A stretch of 64,000 nt of DNA from assembly GCF_012972705.2 (NCBI RefSeq), contig NZ_JABCSC020000001.1:186001-250000 (forward strand), read 5' to 3'. This document shows, piece after piece, positions 7,885 through 16,613 of this stretch. This DNA is from Uliginosibacterium aquaticum. GTDB taxonomy: Bacteria > Pseudomonadota > Gammaproteobacteria > Burkholderiales > Rhodocyclaceae. The notes below the pieces were generated by a model, which was not told where the DNA came from, ran no database searches, and worked only from the letters and a program-made list of their open reading frames with translations. A program made the translations under genes and the position numbers. Each line of letters begins with the position of its first letter. Within the stretch, counting starts at the first letter, position 1.

Positions 7885-8531
7885 TGTTGTCGTGGCGTGA
7901 GGGACCACGCTGTGTGTTCCTGTGCAGGCAGCACACCGAAGCTGCCATGATCAAACAGTTCTAGTTCGCCGCCTGACCAGAAGGCGGCCAGCAGCTGCTC
8001 CAGACTTTCTCCCTCCTGCCACTTGCGCGCCTGTGTATTGCGCGGCGTGCGGCTGCCTGCGACCACATCGTGATAGCTTGCCCATGAGCTGCTCTGCAGG
8101 GCCTGCAGGAGTTGTGTCGGCCAGCGTGAATCGAGTTGTGCGAGTTGCTGACCGAGCGAGTTGGCAAACAGGAAGGCCGCTTGCGGATAGTGCTGGCGCA
8201 GGGCTAATGGTCCATGCAGGCCAGCGAAGCAATCAAGCTGGCCGTGCCGGAAGTGGATGGCCGGGAAGCGTCGGCGTAACAGGGCGCGCGCCAGCGGGTC
8301 CGGCTCCAGGATTTCCACCTTTGCAAAGCGGACGAGGAAATCGGCATTCAGCGTGTAACCGGCACTCGGACCAATGATCACCAGTTCTTTTTGTGGTGGC
8401 TGCCAGGCGGACAACCAATATCCCACCTGAGTCACGAAGGGCTGCCACAGGCGACGGCGATAGCGCAGGGCACGCCAGTGGTAGATCAGCCCGCCGCTTG
8501 GATTCCAGAGGTGGTTTTGCAGGGCGCTCAT
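7800..8531 (-). CDS. Conserved hypothetical protein with Rossmann-like N-terminus
   Basis: Read from the ATG at 8531, the 243-residue product begins MSALQNHLWNPSGGLIYHWR. It contains KELVIIGPSAGYTLNADFL followed by VEILEPDPLARALLRRRFP, which resembles the glycine-rich loop and acidic strand of a class I methyltransferase-like Rossmann fold. The fold is inferred, and no catalytic residues can be named. A TTG at 8582 would add 17 residues but has no better ribosome site. The gene lies 70 bases downstream of yceH on the same strand and may be co-transcribed. It converges with, and overlaps, the 100-residue gene on the other strand. Confidence 0.7.
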   Translation of the reverse strand: MSALQNHLWNPSGGLIYHWRALRYRRRLWQPFVTQVGYWLSAWQPPQKELVIIGPSAGYTLNADFLVRFAKVEILEPDPLARALLRRRFPAIHFRHGQLDCFAGLHGPLALRQHYPQAAFLFANSLGQQLAQLDSRWPTQLLQALQSSSWASYHDVVAGSRTPRNTQARKWQEGESLEQLLAAFWSGGELELFDHGSFGVLPAQEHTAWSLTPRQHHLVGWTSISVEGSSTSMLPNTGIGGRS

Positions 8532-8601
8532 ATCTGCAGGAGCGGCCGCTGGCCGTGAGTTCGTTGCCAGTGGCCGCCCCAACAGAAATCGGGTCGCACA
8601 C

Positions 8602-9231
8602 TCACGCCAGGAGTGCCTTCAACTCTGCTACTTCGGTGCGCAATTGCATCACTTCTTCCCGCAGACTGGCGACTTCAGCGGCCAGACCCACACTTTCTGC
8701 GCCTCGCGTGGCGGGGGCTGCAGGCAATTCCGGTGTTCCGCTCAAGAGATGGGCCCAGCGGCTTTCTCGGGCTCCGGGCGCCCGAGGCAGCAGGATGGTC
8801 AGTGGATTGGCGGCGCGGATGGCAAGCTCCTCCAGGAAGGCTTCCAGCGAGGAGGCGTCGGCGAAGCGATAGAGGCGCTCGCAGTTGGCGCGCAACTCGG
8901 CCACGGTCTGCGGACCGCGCAGGATCAGGGTGGTGAGGATGGCCACCGAAGGCGTCGGTAACTGGAAGACCTTGGGCAGGTTGTGACCGTATTTGGTCAC
9001 GCGTCCCCCTGAGGACTCGATGATCAGGCTGTAGCTGCGCAGGCTATCGATGGCTTCCAGCACGGCGGCTTCGGATAGTTCCATCACCGGCTCACGGGCG
9101 GTTTTCTGATTGCAACCAGTGACCAGCGCATTCAGCGAGAGCGGATAGGTGTCGGGAACGGAGGCCTGCTTTTCAACCAGAACGGCGAGGACGCGGGCTT
9201 CAATGGGGGAGAGCTGTTGGGGTTCGGACAT
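8602..9231 (-). CDS. YceH-family protein (DUF480)
   Basis: This 209-residue protein matches the YceH/DUF480 family throughout. It starts MSEPQQLSPIEARVLAVLVE, followed by the conserved CNQKTAREPVMELSE block and a second winged-helix region (VAILTTLILRGPQTVAELR). It ends in a predicted coiled coil (ASLREEVMQLRTEVAELKAL). The fold is a pair of winged helices; the biological role is unknown. The frame is open further upstream, but the start at 9231 is the one that matches the family N-terminus. Confidence 0.88.
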   Translation of the reverse strand: MSEPQQLSPIEARVLAVLVEKQASVPDTYPLSLNALVTGCNQKTAREPVMELSEAAVLEAIDSLRSYSLIIESSGGRVTKYGHNLPKVFQLPTPSVAILTTLILRGPQTVAELRANCERLYRFADASSLEAFLEELAIRAANPLTILLPRAPGARESRWAHLLSGTPELPAAPATRGAESVGLAAEVASLREEVMQLRTEVAELKALLA

Positions 9232-9292
9232 GCTTTTTTTCGCTGCGGGTAAAAACCCAATCATAGCTGCCTGGCCCGTGAAACTATGCGAT

Positions 9293-10006
9293 TCAGGCGT
9301 CCGGCCAGGGTAGCAGCCAGGGTTTGCCAGTGAGTTGGTCGGCAATGCGGGCAAACAGCTCGCCTTCTATCGGCCGTTCGAGGAAGTCGAAACACACGTT
9401 CTGCCAGGTGAAACGCAGGGCATAGGCATGCAGATAGCCGCGGTCGGCCGGACTGCCGCCGTAACGTGCGTCGCCGAGGATCGGGGCACTGAGGCTCTTG
9501 AGCGCCACGCGTAGCTGGTGGGTGCGGCCGGTGAGTGGGCGCAGCACGAACAGGCGCAGGCCATCCCCGGCCGAGAAGGCAAAGAATTGGGTGGCTGCGC
9601 GCAAATCGCCTTCACGCGACAGGCGCCAGCTGCCGCCACGCGCCTTGAGCATCGCGCCCTTGATCCAGCCCTGTTTCTTGGACGGTTTGTAATCGGACAA
9701 GGCCAGATAGCATTTGCTGATCTCGCCTGCCTCGAACATGCGCCCGAATTCGCGTGCCGCGTCGGCATGCCGGGCGAACAGCACCAGCCCCGAAGTGATG
9801 CGATCGAGGCGGTGCACCGGATGCAGGCCGGCCTCGCCAGTGGCGGCTTTCACCCGGGCGACGAAACCGGGCTCGTCCTCCTCGGTGTGAAAGCTCACGC
9901 CCGCCGGCTTGAGGGTCAGCAGGAAATCTGGATGGCTGTAGAGGACGAATTGCGCAGTCTTTGCGCAGTGATCGGCACTGTCTTTTGCGTCAGGGGTTTG
10001 CAGCAT
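9293..10006 (-). CDS. RluA-family RNA pseudouridine synthase
   Basis: The enzyme converts uridine to pseudouridine in RNA. The catalytic motif HRLDRITSGLVLF is at 65-77 with the active aspartate D68, and the later RPLTGRTHQLRVAL block is also diagnostic. At 237 residues it lacks an N-terminal S4 domain, so it resembles the short RluA-like group rather than RluC or RluD. The ATG at 10006 is the only sensible start. The RNA target cannot be read from the sequence. The thiD gene lies 60 bases upstream on the same strand. Confidence 0.88.
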   Translation of the reverse strand: MLQTPDAKDSADHCAKTAQFVLYSHPDFLLTLKPAGVSFHTEEDEPGFVARVKAATGEAGLHPVHRLDRITSGLVLFARHADAAREFGRMFEAGEISKCYLALSDYKPSKKQGWIKGAMLKARGGSWRLSREGDLRAATQFFAFSAGDGLRLFVLRPLTGRTHQLRVALKSLSAPILGDARYGGSPADRGYLHAYALRFTWQNVCFDFLERPIEGELFARIADQLTGKPWLLPWPDA

Positions 10007-10065
10007 TTTTCCAGAAGCTATCCACAGGCTTGCTCAGGGTTCTTGGGGATATCAAAGGCTGTGAG

Positions 10066-10899
10066 TCACTTCCACAGTGCGTGGAAATGATGCACAGGAC
10101 CATGACCGCTGCCGACCTGCAGGCTGCCCGAGGTGGCAATGGCACCGCGCAGCCAGTCGCGTGCGGCACGTACTGCGTTTTCGGTACGGCGGAATTCTCC
10201 GGCCTGTGGCAAGAGCGCTGCAATCGCAGAAGACAGCGAGCAGCCGGTACCGTGAGTGTTCTTTGTTTCGATGCGCGGGGCAGGCATCTCGATCATGCGG
10301 TCGCCGTCGAAGAGCAGATCGACCACTTCATTGCCAGGTAGGTGGCCACCCTTGAGCAAGACCCAGCGTTCGCTCGACAAAGGTTGCATCTCGCGCAGGC
10401 GTTCCACGGCGCGGTACATCTCCTTGACTGTTTCCGGCGCGCGCTGCTCCAGCAATACGCCCGCTTCCGGCAGGTTCGGCGTGATCATGAAGCTTTGCGG
10501 TAGCAGTGCTTCGATCAACATGCTGACTGCATTCTTCGCCAGAAGGTGATCGCCGCTCTTGGCCACCATCACCGGGTCGCACACCACATACGGGGCCTGC
10601 CAGTGGGCGAGGCGCTCGGCCACGGTGTGCACGATCTCGGCCGAGCCCAGCATGCCCAGCTTCACGGCGTGGATCTTCACATCTGCAAAGAGGGTATCGA
10701 TCTGCAGCTTGAGGAAATCGGTGGGTGGCACATGCACGCCGGTGACGGCCTGGGTGTTCTGTGCGGTGAGCGCGGCCACCACGCCGCAGCCGTAGGCACC
10801 AAGGGCCGAGAATGATTTCAGGTCGGCCAGGATGCCAGCGCCGCCAGAGGGATCGACACCGGCAATGGAGACGACATTGGGGATCAGGCGTTGGCTCAT
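10066..10899 (-). CDS. thiD: Hydroxymethylpyrimidine/phosphomethylpyrimidine kinase ThiD
   Basis: ThiD phosphorylates HMP and HMP-phosphate to give HMP-diphosphate, the pyrimidine half of thiamine. The 277-residue protein shows the ribokinase-like pattern IAGVDPSGGAGILADLKSF near the N-terminus, YVVCDPVMVAKSGDHLL in the middle and the anion-hole motif NTHGTGCSLSSAIAA near the C-terminus. I see no other thi gene nearby and no obvious TPP riboswitch in the 160 bases upstream, which are filled by REP-like hairpins. Confidence 0.94.
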   Translation of the reverse strand: MSQRLIPNVVSIAGVDPSGGAGILADLKSFSALGAYGCGVVAALTAQNTQAVTGVHVPPTDFLKLQIDTLFADVKIHAVKLGMLGSAEIVHTVAERLAHWQAPYVVCDPVMVAKSGDHLLAKNAVSMLIEALLPQSFMITPNLPEAGVLLEQRAPETVKEMYRAVERLREMQPLSSERWVLLKGGHLPGNEVVDLLFDGDRMIEMPAPRIETKNTHGTGCSLSSAIAALLPQAGEFRRTENAVRAARDWLRGAIATSGSLQVGSGHGPVHHFHALWK

Positions 10900-10950
10900 G
10901 AGGGTGACTTGATTCAGTGGAGCGGGGATTGTACGGCTGCGCCGGGATTG

Positions 10951-11058
10951 TGGGAGCGGCCGGAGGCCGCTCCTACGAAATCACCGTGCCCCGTAGGGCC
11001 GGCTTCAGCCGGCGGGGCCCGAGGTGGCATGGGCCCATGCGGCTAAAGCCGCACCTAC
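10951..11058. repeat. Cluster of three REP-like hairpins with GTAG heads
   Basis: Three short palindromes fill the gap between thiD and rlhA. They are GGAGCGGCC-GGA-GGCCGCTCC (10953-10973), GCCGGCT-TC-AGCCGGC (10998-11013) and GCGGCT-AA-AGCCGC (11039-11052). Each is flanked on one side by GTAG, or CTAC on the opposite strand: CCTAC after the first, GTAGG before the second, ACCTAC after the third. The orientation therefore alternates. The GTAG head plus hairpin is the known signature of REP sequences mobilised by RAYT (TnpA-REP) proteins. The third hairpin begins four bases after the rlhA stop codon and could terminate that transcript. Confidence 0.7.
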
Positions 11059-11062
11059 AAAA

Positions 11063-13012
11063 TCAGGCGGGCCGCTTGGCGTGGAAAGTCAGCGGCACGC
11101 TCACCGGTGGTGGTGATTTTAGGATGTGCGACTTCATCTTGCCCATGACATGCATTTCGCATGGCTTGCAGTCAAAGCGCAGGGTGAGCTTTTCCTTGCC
11201 GTTGATCAGGGTCATCGGCTCGGCGCGCACTTGCCCTTGCACGCCGGTGACGCCCTTGGCCTGCTTGGGGCACAGATTGAAGGAGAAGCGCAGGCAGTGC
11301 TTGGTGATCATCAGGCTCACCTCGCCATCTTCCTCGTGCGCCTCGTAGGCCGCTTCGATCAGCTTTACGCCATGCTTCGAATAGAAGCGCCGCGCCGCGT
11401 CGTTGTATACGTTGGCCAGATACGATAAGGATTCGTCCGGATACTGCGCGGGCGGTTCACTGGCGGCGAAACGCGGCGGGCGGCCGAGTGCTTGGAGGCG
11501 GGCTGCTTCGAGCGCCTCGATGGCCTCGCGGCGCAGGGCGTTGAGTTGCGAAGCGGGCAGGAACCAGGGCTGCTGCCAGTCGACTGAAATTTCGCGTGCC
11601 GAGAAGATCGTGGCGCCGAGCTTGGCGAGGTGTTCGCGCAGGCTGGCTTCACTCTTTTCCGGATGTTGCGCGGGCTGCTTGTCGCAGGCCAGTTGCGCCG
11701 ATGCTTCTGCGCCGGATTCATCCACTACGCGTAGCGCGAAGCCCTCGGGCGTCTCGGAGAAATGCAGGTCCAGTGCGATGCGGCGCTCGGCGGATTTCTT
11801 GAGCAGGGCCTGTTCCCAGGCGTGGTCGCGGTTGCGCGAGATTTCCACCCCCACGACCAGCCCCGGCAGTTCGCTGATTTTCTGGTTCGGCGTCACGCGC
11901 CATACATTGCCGATCTGCTTCACCGTGTCGGCCTGCACACCCTGCAGGCGGCGCTTGTAGAGCCAGCTGAGGCCGTCGCTGTTGGCGAGCGGTGCGGCGG
12001 ATTCCAGTTCGAACCAGTCAGTGCTGACTTTCGTCACGGTGCCCAGACGTTCGCCTTCGTGGCTGGGTGCGTCGAAGGCGCCGATGTCTTCCTTGCGGCC
12101 CTGCACGAAGTAATCGGTGCTGCTGCGGTTGAAGCTTTTGTCCGGGTCCGGCTGGAAGCTGAATGCGCTCTTGCCGTGCGAGGCGGCGGCCAGTTCCGGC
12201 CGCTCTTCGAGAATGCCGTCGAGCAGCTGGCGGTAATGCGCGGTGATGTTCTTCACATAGCGCATGTCCTTGTAGCGGCCTTCGATCTTGAAGCTCTGCA
12301 CGCCGGCGTCGACCAGTGCGCGCAGGTTGGCGCTCTGGTCGTTGTCCTTCACCGACAGCAGATGCTTGTCGAAGGCCACCACGCGGCCCTTCGAGTCTTC
12401 CAGCGTGTAGGGCAGGCGGCAGGCTTGCGAGCAGTCGCCGCGATTGGCGCTGCGCCCGGTGTGGGCGTGGCTGATGTAGCACTGGCCCGAGAAGGCCACG
12501 CACAGTGCACCGTGGATGAAGAACTCCAGTGGCACGGCCGGATTCACGGCGGCGCGGATCGCAGCAATTTCGTTCAGCGTGAGTTCGCGCGCCAGCACCA
12601 GCTGCGAGAAGCCGACTTCGCCGAGGAACTTTGCTTTCTCCACGGTGCGGATGTCGCACTGGGTGGAGGCGTGCAGCGCGATCGGCGGCAGGTCCAGTTC
12701 GAGCAGGCCCATGTCCTGCACGATCAGTGCGTCCACGCCTGCGTCGTAGAGCTCGCGGACCAGCTTGCGCGCGGGTTCCAGCTCGGCGTCGTGGAGGATG
12801 GTGTTGAGGGTGACGAAGATGCGCGAGCCATAGCGGTGCGCGAATTCGACTAGCCCGGCAATGTCGCTGACCGGATTGTCCGCCGAGGCGCGGGCGCCGA
12901 AGGAAGGGCCGCCGATGTAGACGGCGTCCGCGCCGTGCAGCACGGCTTCGCGGCCGATGTCGGCGGTCTTGGCGGGGGCGAGGAGTTCGAGTTGGTGACG
13001 CAGGAGGCTCAT
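11063..13012 (-). CDS. rlhA: 23S rRNA C2501 hydroxylase RlhA (peptidase U32 family)
   Basis: This 649-residue protein matches RlhA (YdcP) along its full length: a U32 domain, then a DUF3656 domain and a C-terminal cysteine-bearing segment. Family blocks visible are HGADAVYIGGPSFGARA, HASTQCDIRTVEKAKFLGEV and the cysteine motif SANRGDCSQACRLPYTLED. Near the end are KHCLRFSFNLCPKQAKG and FDCKPCEMHVMGK. RlhA makes 5-hydroxycytidine at 23S rRNA C2501 in E. coli with prephenate involvement. The shorter tRNA enzyme TrhP would be about 450 residues. The ATG at 13012 (MSLLRHQLELLAPAK) fits the family start better than the upstream TTG. Confidence 0.9.
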   Translation of the reverse strand: MSLLRHQLELLAPAKTADIGREAVLHGADAVYIGGPSFGARASADNPVSDIAGLVEFAHRYGSRIFVTLNTILHDAELEPARKLVRELYDAGVDALIVQDMGLLELDLPPIALHASTQCDIRTVEKAKFLGEVGFSQLVLARELTLNEIAAIRAAVNPAVPLEFFIHGALCVAFSGQCYISHAHTGRSANRGDCSQACRLPYTLEDSKGRVVAFDKHLLSVKDNDQSANLRALVDAGVQSFKIEGRYKDMRYVKNITAHYRQLLDGILEERPELAAASHGKSAFSFQPDPDKSFNRSSTDYFVQGRKEDIGAFDAPSHEGERLGTVTKVSTDWFELESAAPLANSDGLSWLYKRRLQGVQADTVKQIGNVWRVTPNQKISELPGLVVGVEISRNRDHAWEQALLKKSAERRIALDLHFSETPEGFALRVVDESGAEASAQLACDKQPAQHPEKSEASLREHLAKLGATIFSAREISVDWQQPWFLPASQLNALRREAIEALEAARLQALGRPPRFAASEPPAQYPDESLSYLANVYNDAARRFYSKHGVKLIEAAYEAHEEDGEVSLMITKHCLRFSFNLCPKQAKGVTGVQGQVRAEPMTLINGKEKLTLRFDCKPCEMHVMGKMKSHILKSPPPVSVPLTFHAKRPA

Positions 13013-13085
13013 GGGGGCGCAGGGCAAATCTTGTTGTAAGCCGCGAGTTTACCTGCAAGCGCTCCGCGCTTCCCCTGAAAACACG

Positions 13086-13105
13086 AGCGGCCCCGCGGGG
13101 CCGCT
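13086..13105 (-). terminator. Perfect GC-rich hairpin, likely terminator of the small secreted peptide gene
   Basis: AGCGGCCCCGCGGGGCCGCT is a perfect 20-base palindrome 19 bases beyond the stop of the small gene at 13125. Read on the minus strand it is followed by CGTGTTTTC, a short T run, as expected of an intrinsic terminator. It separates that gene from the start of rlhA on the same strand. Confidence 0.65.
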
Positions 13106-13124
13106 GTGACGGAGGGGGAAGACT

Positions 13125-13310
13125 TCAGGCCGCCGGGCGCAGCGGCAGGCTTGCAGCGGCCGCCGTGGCTTCGGCTTCGTCCAGGGCGTCATGCCGGGGC
13201 GGCTGCTTCCTGTCGTCGTCTGCCGAGGCGGCGCGGCTGCCACCGGTGCCGGGCGAGCCGGACATGGCCGTGGCCAGCAGGAGCATCAGGAACATCGGGG
13301 TTTGCTTCAT
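13125..13310 (-). CDS. Small secreted hypothetical protein, 61 aa
   Basis: The product begins MKQTPMFLMLLLATAMSGSP, a plausible signal peptide, followed by a low-complexity charged tail rich in Asp, Arg and Ala (ASADDDRKQPPRHDALDEAE). A strong GGAGG eight bases before the ATG at 13310 and a perfect terminator hairpin just past the stop show that this is a real, independently expressed unit. I do not recognise the family. No cysteine follows the hydrophobic part, so it is not an obvious lipoprotein. A longer frame starting at 13367 lacks such a ribosome site. Confidence 0.6.
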   Translation of the reverse strand: MKQTPMFLMLLLATAMSGSPGTGGSRAASADDDRKQPPRHDALDEAEATAAAASLPLRPAA

Positions 13311-13435
13311 GGCGTGCGCCTCCGGAACTTCATGAACTGAAGCATAGGAAGGGGTTTTCCCGCACACAAGCGCAGAATTTGTTGTTGCACTGCGTCGCGT
13401 CTGAGATGGATCAAAGCCGGGTGTATCGGCATCAA

Positions 13436-14827
13436 TCAGTGGAGTGTCAGCTTTTCCAGGCTGAGCCAGCCCGCCAGGTCTGCATCCTGCGTGCTGTTTG
13501 CGAAGCGTAGCGGCAGGCCTTTGGCAAGCGGATTGGTGGCGCGCAGCAGCAGACGATAGTGCCCGGCGCCGAAGCCCGCCAAGGGCAGGCTGGCCTCGCG
13601 CCGGTGGGCCGGCTGGCCTGGCAGGATGCCGTGCAGACCGCTCGCCAGATCCTGTTGCGCATGGAGCTTGCCGTGCTCATCGAGGAGGGCTAGTTGGAGT
13701 GGCCAGGGGTGATAGAAGGGGGCGACGCCACGGTTCTCGATTTCAAGCGTGATCTCCAGCCGCCCGCCCGAATGCCGCAGGGCGATGCGCGGCACGTGGA
13801 ATTCGTAGCCCATGCGCCGCACCTGCTCAAGGGCGCGTGCGCGGCGCTCGGGGGGATTGGCGGTTTTGAACATGCCTGAATCCATCAGCCAGCTGACATG
13901 GGTGGCGGCCACGCACTCGGCAAAGTCCTGCAGTTGCGGCAAGCCCGGCGCGGTATCGAAGACCTTGCCCCAGGCTTCGGGGCGGATCTCGCCACCGATC
14001 GGGCGGGTCTGCCAGGCCTCCAGCGCGCCTGCCGCCTGCAGCTTGGCGACGAAATAGCTGGTCTTGCTGGGCAGGGTGTTCCAGGCGAAGGAGTCGTCGT
14101 GGAAACCGAATGGGCTGGCGGCATTGGCGACATACACCGGATCCGCGTCACCCGCCGGGTAGCGCAGCAGGACGGGGGTGCTGCGGAAGGCCCGTGCATA
14201 GGCGTCCATCACGCTTTGCTGCAGCGCCCGGTCGGCAAACAACTCGTTGCGGGGATAGTCATGCCATTCGCCCCACAAGCCGAGCAAGCCGGCGGTGATG
14301 AAGCCGATGCGGGCGTCACCGTCATAGCGTTGGCCAAGGGCGGCAATGAAGTTGGTGAGGGCGGGGGCGAGTGCCGGATGGCGGTAGTCCGGCGTTTCGT
14401 TGAGGACGGGCGGGCGGGGTGGGGTACTGGGGCGTTCCCAGCGCGTGAGCGTCACTACGTCGCGCAGTCCGGCCGGCAGGCCGGAAGGCTTGCCCGGATA
14501 TTCGAGGTAGAAGCGGAAGATGGCCTGATGGCCGCGTCCTGCTACCTGATCGAGAAAGCGCTCCAGCACGCTCCAGTCGTACTGTCCGGGGCCACGCATC
14601 ACAGCAGCGAGCGGGAAGTAGCTGAACTCCATGCTGTGCGGGAAATCGTCCGGATTTGCCGCACCGGCATAGGGCACCAGACCCTTGAGCGGGTTACCCG
14701 CCGGCGCCGGCGCATAAGCCAGCGGCTGCCAGTCCAGAGCATGCGCCTGAGCGCACCATAACCCTGTGGCCAGCAGGACGAGAAGGCATGAAAGGCTGAC
14801 TCTCAGGGCATTTGTCACACGAAACAT
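13436..14827 (-). CDS. Secreted DUF4832 (glycoside-hydrolase-like) protein
   Basis: The 463-residue protein has a signal peptide (about 1-30, cleaved near AQAHALDW). It then has a DUF4874/DUF4832-type fold: NPLKGLVPYAGAANPDDFP at the start, a TIM-barrel-like core with GFITAGLLGLWGEWHDYPRNE, and a beta-rich C-terminal domain after residue ~345. Proteins of this type are extracellular and probably act on, or bind, polysaccharide; no activity is established. Its ATG is only 20 bases from the start of the divergent GGDEF-EAL gene, so the two share a promoter region. It has no same-strand partner nearby. Confidence 0.8.
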   Translation of the reverse strand: MFRVTNALRVSLSCLLVLLATGLWCAQAHALDWQPLAYAPAPAGNPLKGLVPYAGAANPDDFPHSMEFSYFPLAAVMRGPGQYDWSVLERFLDQVAGRGHQAIFRFYLEYPGKPSGLPAGLRDVVTLTRWERPSTPPRPPVLNETPDYRHPALAPALTNFIAALGQRYDGDARIGFITAGLLGLWGEWHDYPRNELFADRALQQSVMDAYARAFRSTPVLLRYPAGDADPVYVANAASPFGFHDDSFAWNTLPSKTSYFVAKLQAAGALEAWQTRPIGGEIRPEAWGKVFDTAPGLPQLQDFAECVAATHVSWLMDSGMFKTANPPERRARALEQVRRMGYEFHVPRIALRHSGGRLEITLEIENRGVAPFYHPWPLQLALLDEHGKLHAQQDLASGLHGILPGQPAHRREASLPLAGFGAGHYRLLLRATNPLAKGLPLRFANSTQDADLAGWLSLEKLTLH

Positions 14828-14847
14828 AATGTTGCATACGCTCAGGT

Positions 14848-16518
14848 ATGTTGCTGGGCAGGATGGACTTAAGCTTGCGTCGAATCCTGCGCATAGTCAT
14901 GCGCGGGCAGACGAGACAGCATAGCTTGAGAGTCAAACCCGCCGCGCCACCGCGCTTTTCTTTTTCCCCCCAGGCTCGCCGCGATAGCGTCGGTTTCCTG
15001 CTGCTCGGCCTGTGCCTGACCGCCAGCCTGCTGTGGCTGGACTCCTTCGACTGGTTCGTGCGCTTTGCGATGACTCACGAGCATTGGGAGCTGGATGAGC
15101 TGGCCACCGCGCTGTGCGTGATGGGGGGGCTTGGCTACGTCTTTGCCTGGCGCCGGATTACCGAGCTGCGGGGCGAGATCCTGCGCCGCGAGCAGGCCGA
15201 GGGGGAAGCGCGGCATCTGGCGAGCCATGATGCCCTGACCGGTTTGCCCAATCGCCGTTCGCTGCGCGCCCATTTCGATGCGCTGAGCAGCGCCCGGAGA
15301 CAGAGCGGTTTTTACCTGACGATCCTGGACCTCGATGGCTTCAAGGCCATCAATGACCTGCATGGTCATGCGATCGGCGATGCCTTGCTGCTGGAAGTGT
15401 CACGCCGCCTTGAGCTGTGCTTTGGTGCGGATTTTGTGTGCCGTCTGGCCGGCGATGAGTTCGCCGTGATCGTCAGCTCGGTCGAGTCCGAAGCCGCTGC
15501 CCGTAGCTTGATCGAGCGGGCCGCCGCCGCCTTGCAACAGCCGATGCAGGTGGAGGCGCGCGCGCTGCAGGTTTCTGCAACCTTCGGGGTCGCGGTCTGG
15601 CCGGCTGATGGTCAGCAGCTGAGTCTGTTGTTGCGCCGGGCGGATCTGGCGCTCTATCAGGGCAAGAATCTGAGCCGCAGCAGCGTGCGTTTCTTCAGTG
15701 CCGAGCTCGATCAGCAGATCGAGGCGCGTTCGCGCGTTGAGGCTGCGGTGCGCGAGGGGCTGAGGCATGGGCGTCTGAGCGTGCATTTCCAGCCCATCGT
15801 CGAACTCGCCAGTGGCCGCATTGCCGGCTTCGAGGCGATGGCCCGCCTGCATGATCCGGAGCTGGGGAGCGTGGCGCCAGAGAGCCTGATTGCCGCGGCG
15901 GAACGTGCGGGGCTGATCGTGCAGGTGGCCGAGCAATTGCTGGAGCAAGCCTGTCGCGCGGCGGCCGCCTGGCCGGACGAGCTTTTCCTGTCATTCAACC
16001 TGTCGCCCATGCAGTTGCGGGATCGCTTGCTGGTGGAGCGTTTGCTGCGTGTGCTGGAGCGCAGCGGGCTGGCGCCGACGCGGCTGGAGCTGGAGGTGAC
16101 CGAGACGGCCATCCTGCTCGACGCTGACGAAGCCGAACAGACTTTTGCCCGCCTGCGGGCGCTGGGCATGCGGGTGTCGGTGGACGATTTCGGGGCTGGC
16201 TATTCGAGTCTCGGGCGCTTGCAGGGCTTCCGCTTCGACAAGCTCAAGATCGATCCGGCTTTCACCCAGGCCATTGGCCAGCCCGGGCGAGGGGAAGACA
16301 TCCTGGAAGGCTTGCTGGGTCTGGCGCGGGGGTTGAACAGCGACGCGCTGGCCGAAGGTGTCGAGACGCCCGCCCAGGCACACTGGCTGATGCAGCGTGG
16401 CTGCCGCTACGCGCAGGGCTATTTCTTTGGCGAGGTGCTGCCGGAAGAGGCCGTGCTGCCGATGCTGCGTGAGCAAACGCAAGCGGCCGACGTGGCCTGG
16501 CAACGCGAGGCCTCTTGA
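14848..16518 (+). CDS. Membrane GGDEF-EAL cyclic-di-GMP protein
   Basis: The 556-residue protein has two membrane segments (about 47-64 and 86-101), a GGDEF domain (about 122-290) and an EAL domain (about 295-545). The GGDEF motif reads AGDEF (201-205), which often remains active. The EAL motif reads EAM (329-331), keeping the metal-binding Glu. Other phosphodiesterase residues are present: ETAILL near 420, DDFGAG (446-451), K467 in LKIDP and LAEGVET (501-507). So it may be a working phosphodiesterase, with cyclase activity possible. There is no periplasmic sensor domain between the helices beyond ~20 residues. Start choice is uncertain (14848, 14863 or 14899). Confidence 0.9.
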   Translation: MLLGRMDLSLRRILRIVMRGQTRQHSLRVKPAAPPRFSFSPQARRDSVGFLLLGLCLTASLLWLDSFDWFVRFAMTHEHWELDELATALCVMGGLGYVFAWRRITELRGEILRREQAEGEARHLASHDALTGLPNRRSLRAHFDALSSARRQSGFYLTILDLDGFKAINDLHGHAIGDALLLEVSRRLELCFGADFVCRLAGDEFAVIVSSVESEAAARSLIERAAAALQQPMQVEARALQVSATFGVAVWPADGQQLSLLLRRADLALYQGKNLSRSSVRFFSAELDQQIEARSRVEAAVREGLRHGRLSVHFQPIVELASGRIAGFEAMARLHDPELGSVAPESLIAAAERAGLIVQVAEQLLEQACRAAAAWPDELFLSFNLSPMQLRDRLLVERLLRVLERSGLAPTRLELEVTETAILLDADEAEQTFARLRALGMRVSVDDFGAGYSSLGRLQGFRFDKLKIDPAFTQAIGQPGRGEDILEGLLGLARGLNSDALAEGVETPAQAHWLMQRGCRYAQGYFFGEVLPEEAVLPMLREQTQAADVAWQREAS

Positions 16519-16613
16519 GGCCGGCTGAACGCTTATTTGGCGCCAAAGCCCCGTTTCCCGGCGAAATCGCTTACCGTGGAAGCCATTCTCACTTGAGCAC
16601 GGAAGACGTCACC

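Noticed and set aside
10017-10027. DnaA-like word CTATCCACA between the pseudouridine synthase gene and thiD
   Set aside because: A single box with one mismatch and no partners nearby.
13401-13414. FNR-like half-site CTGAG-ATGG-ATCAA upstream of the small secreted peptide
   Set aside because: Only one arm fits the consensus; the other has two mismatches. Too weak to call.
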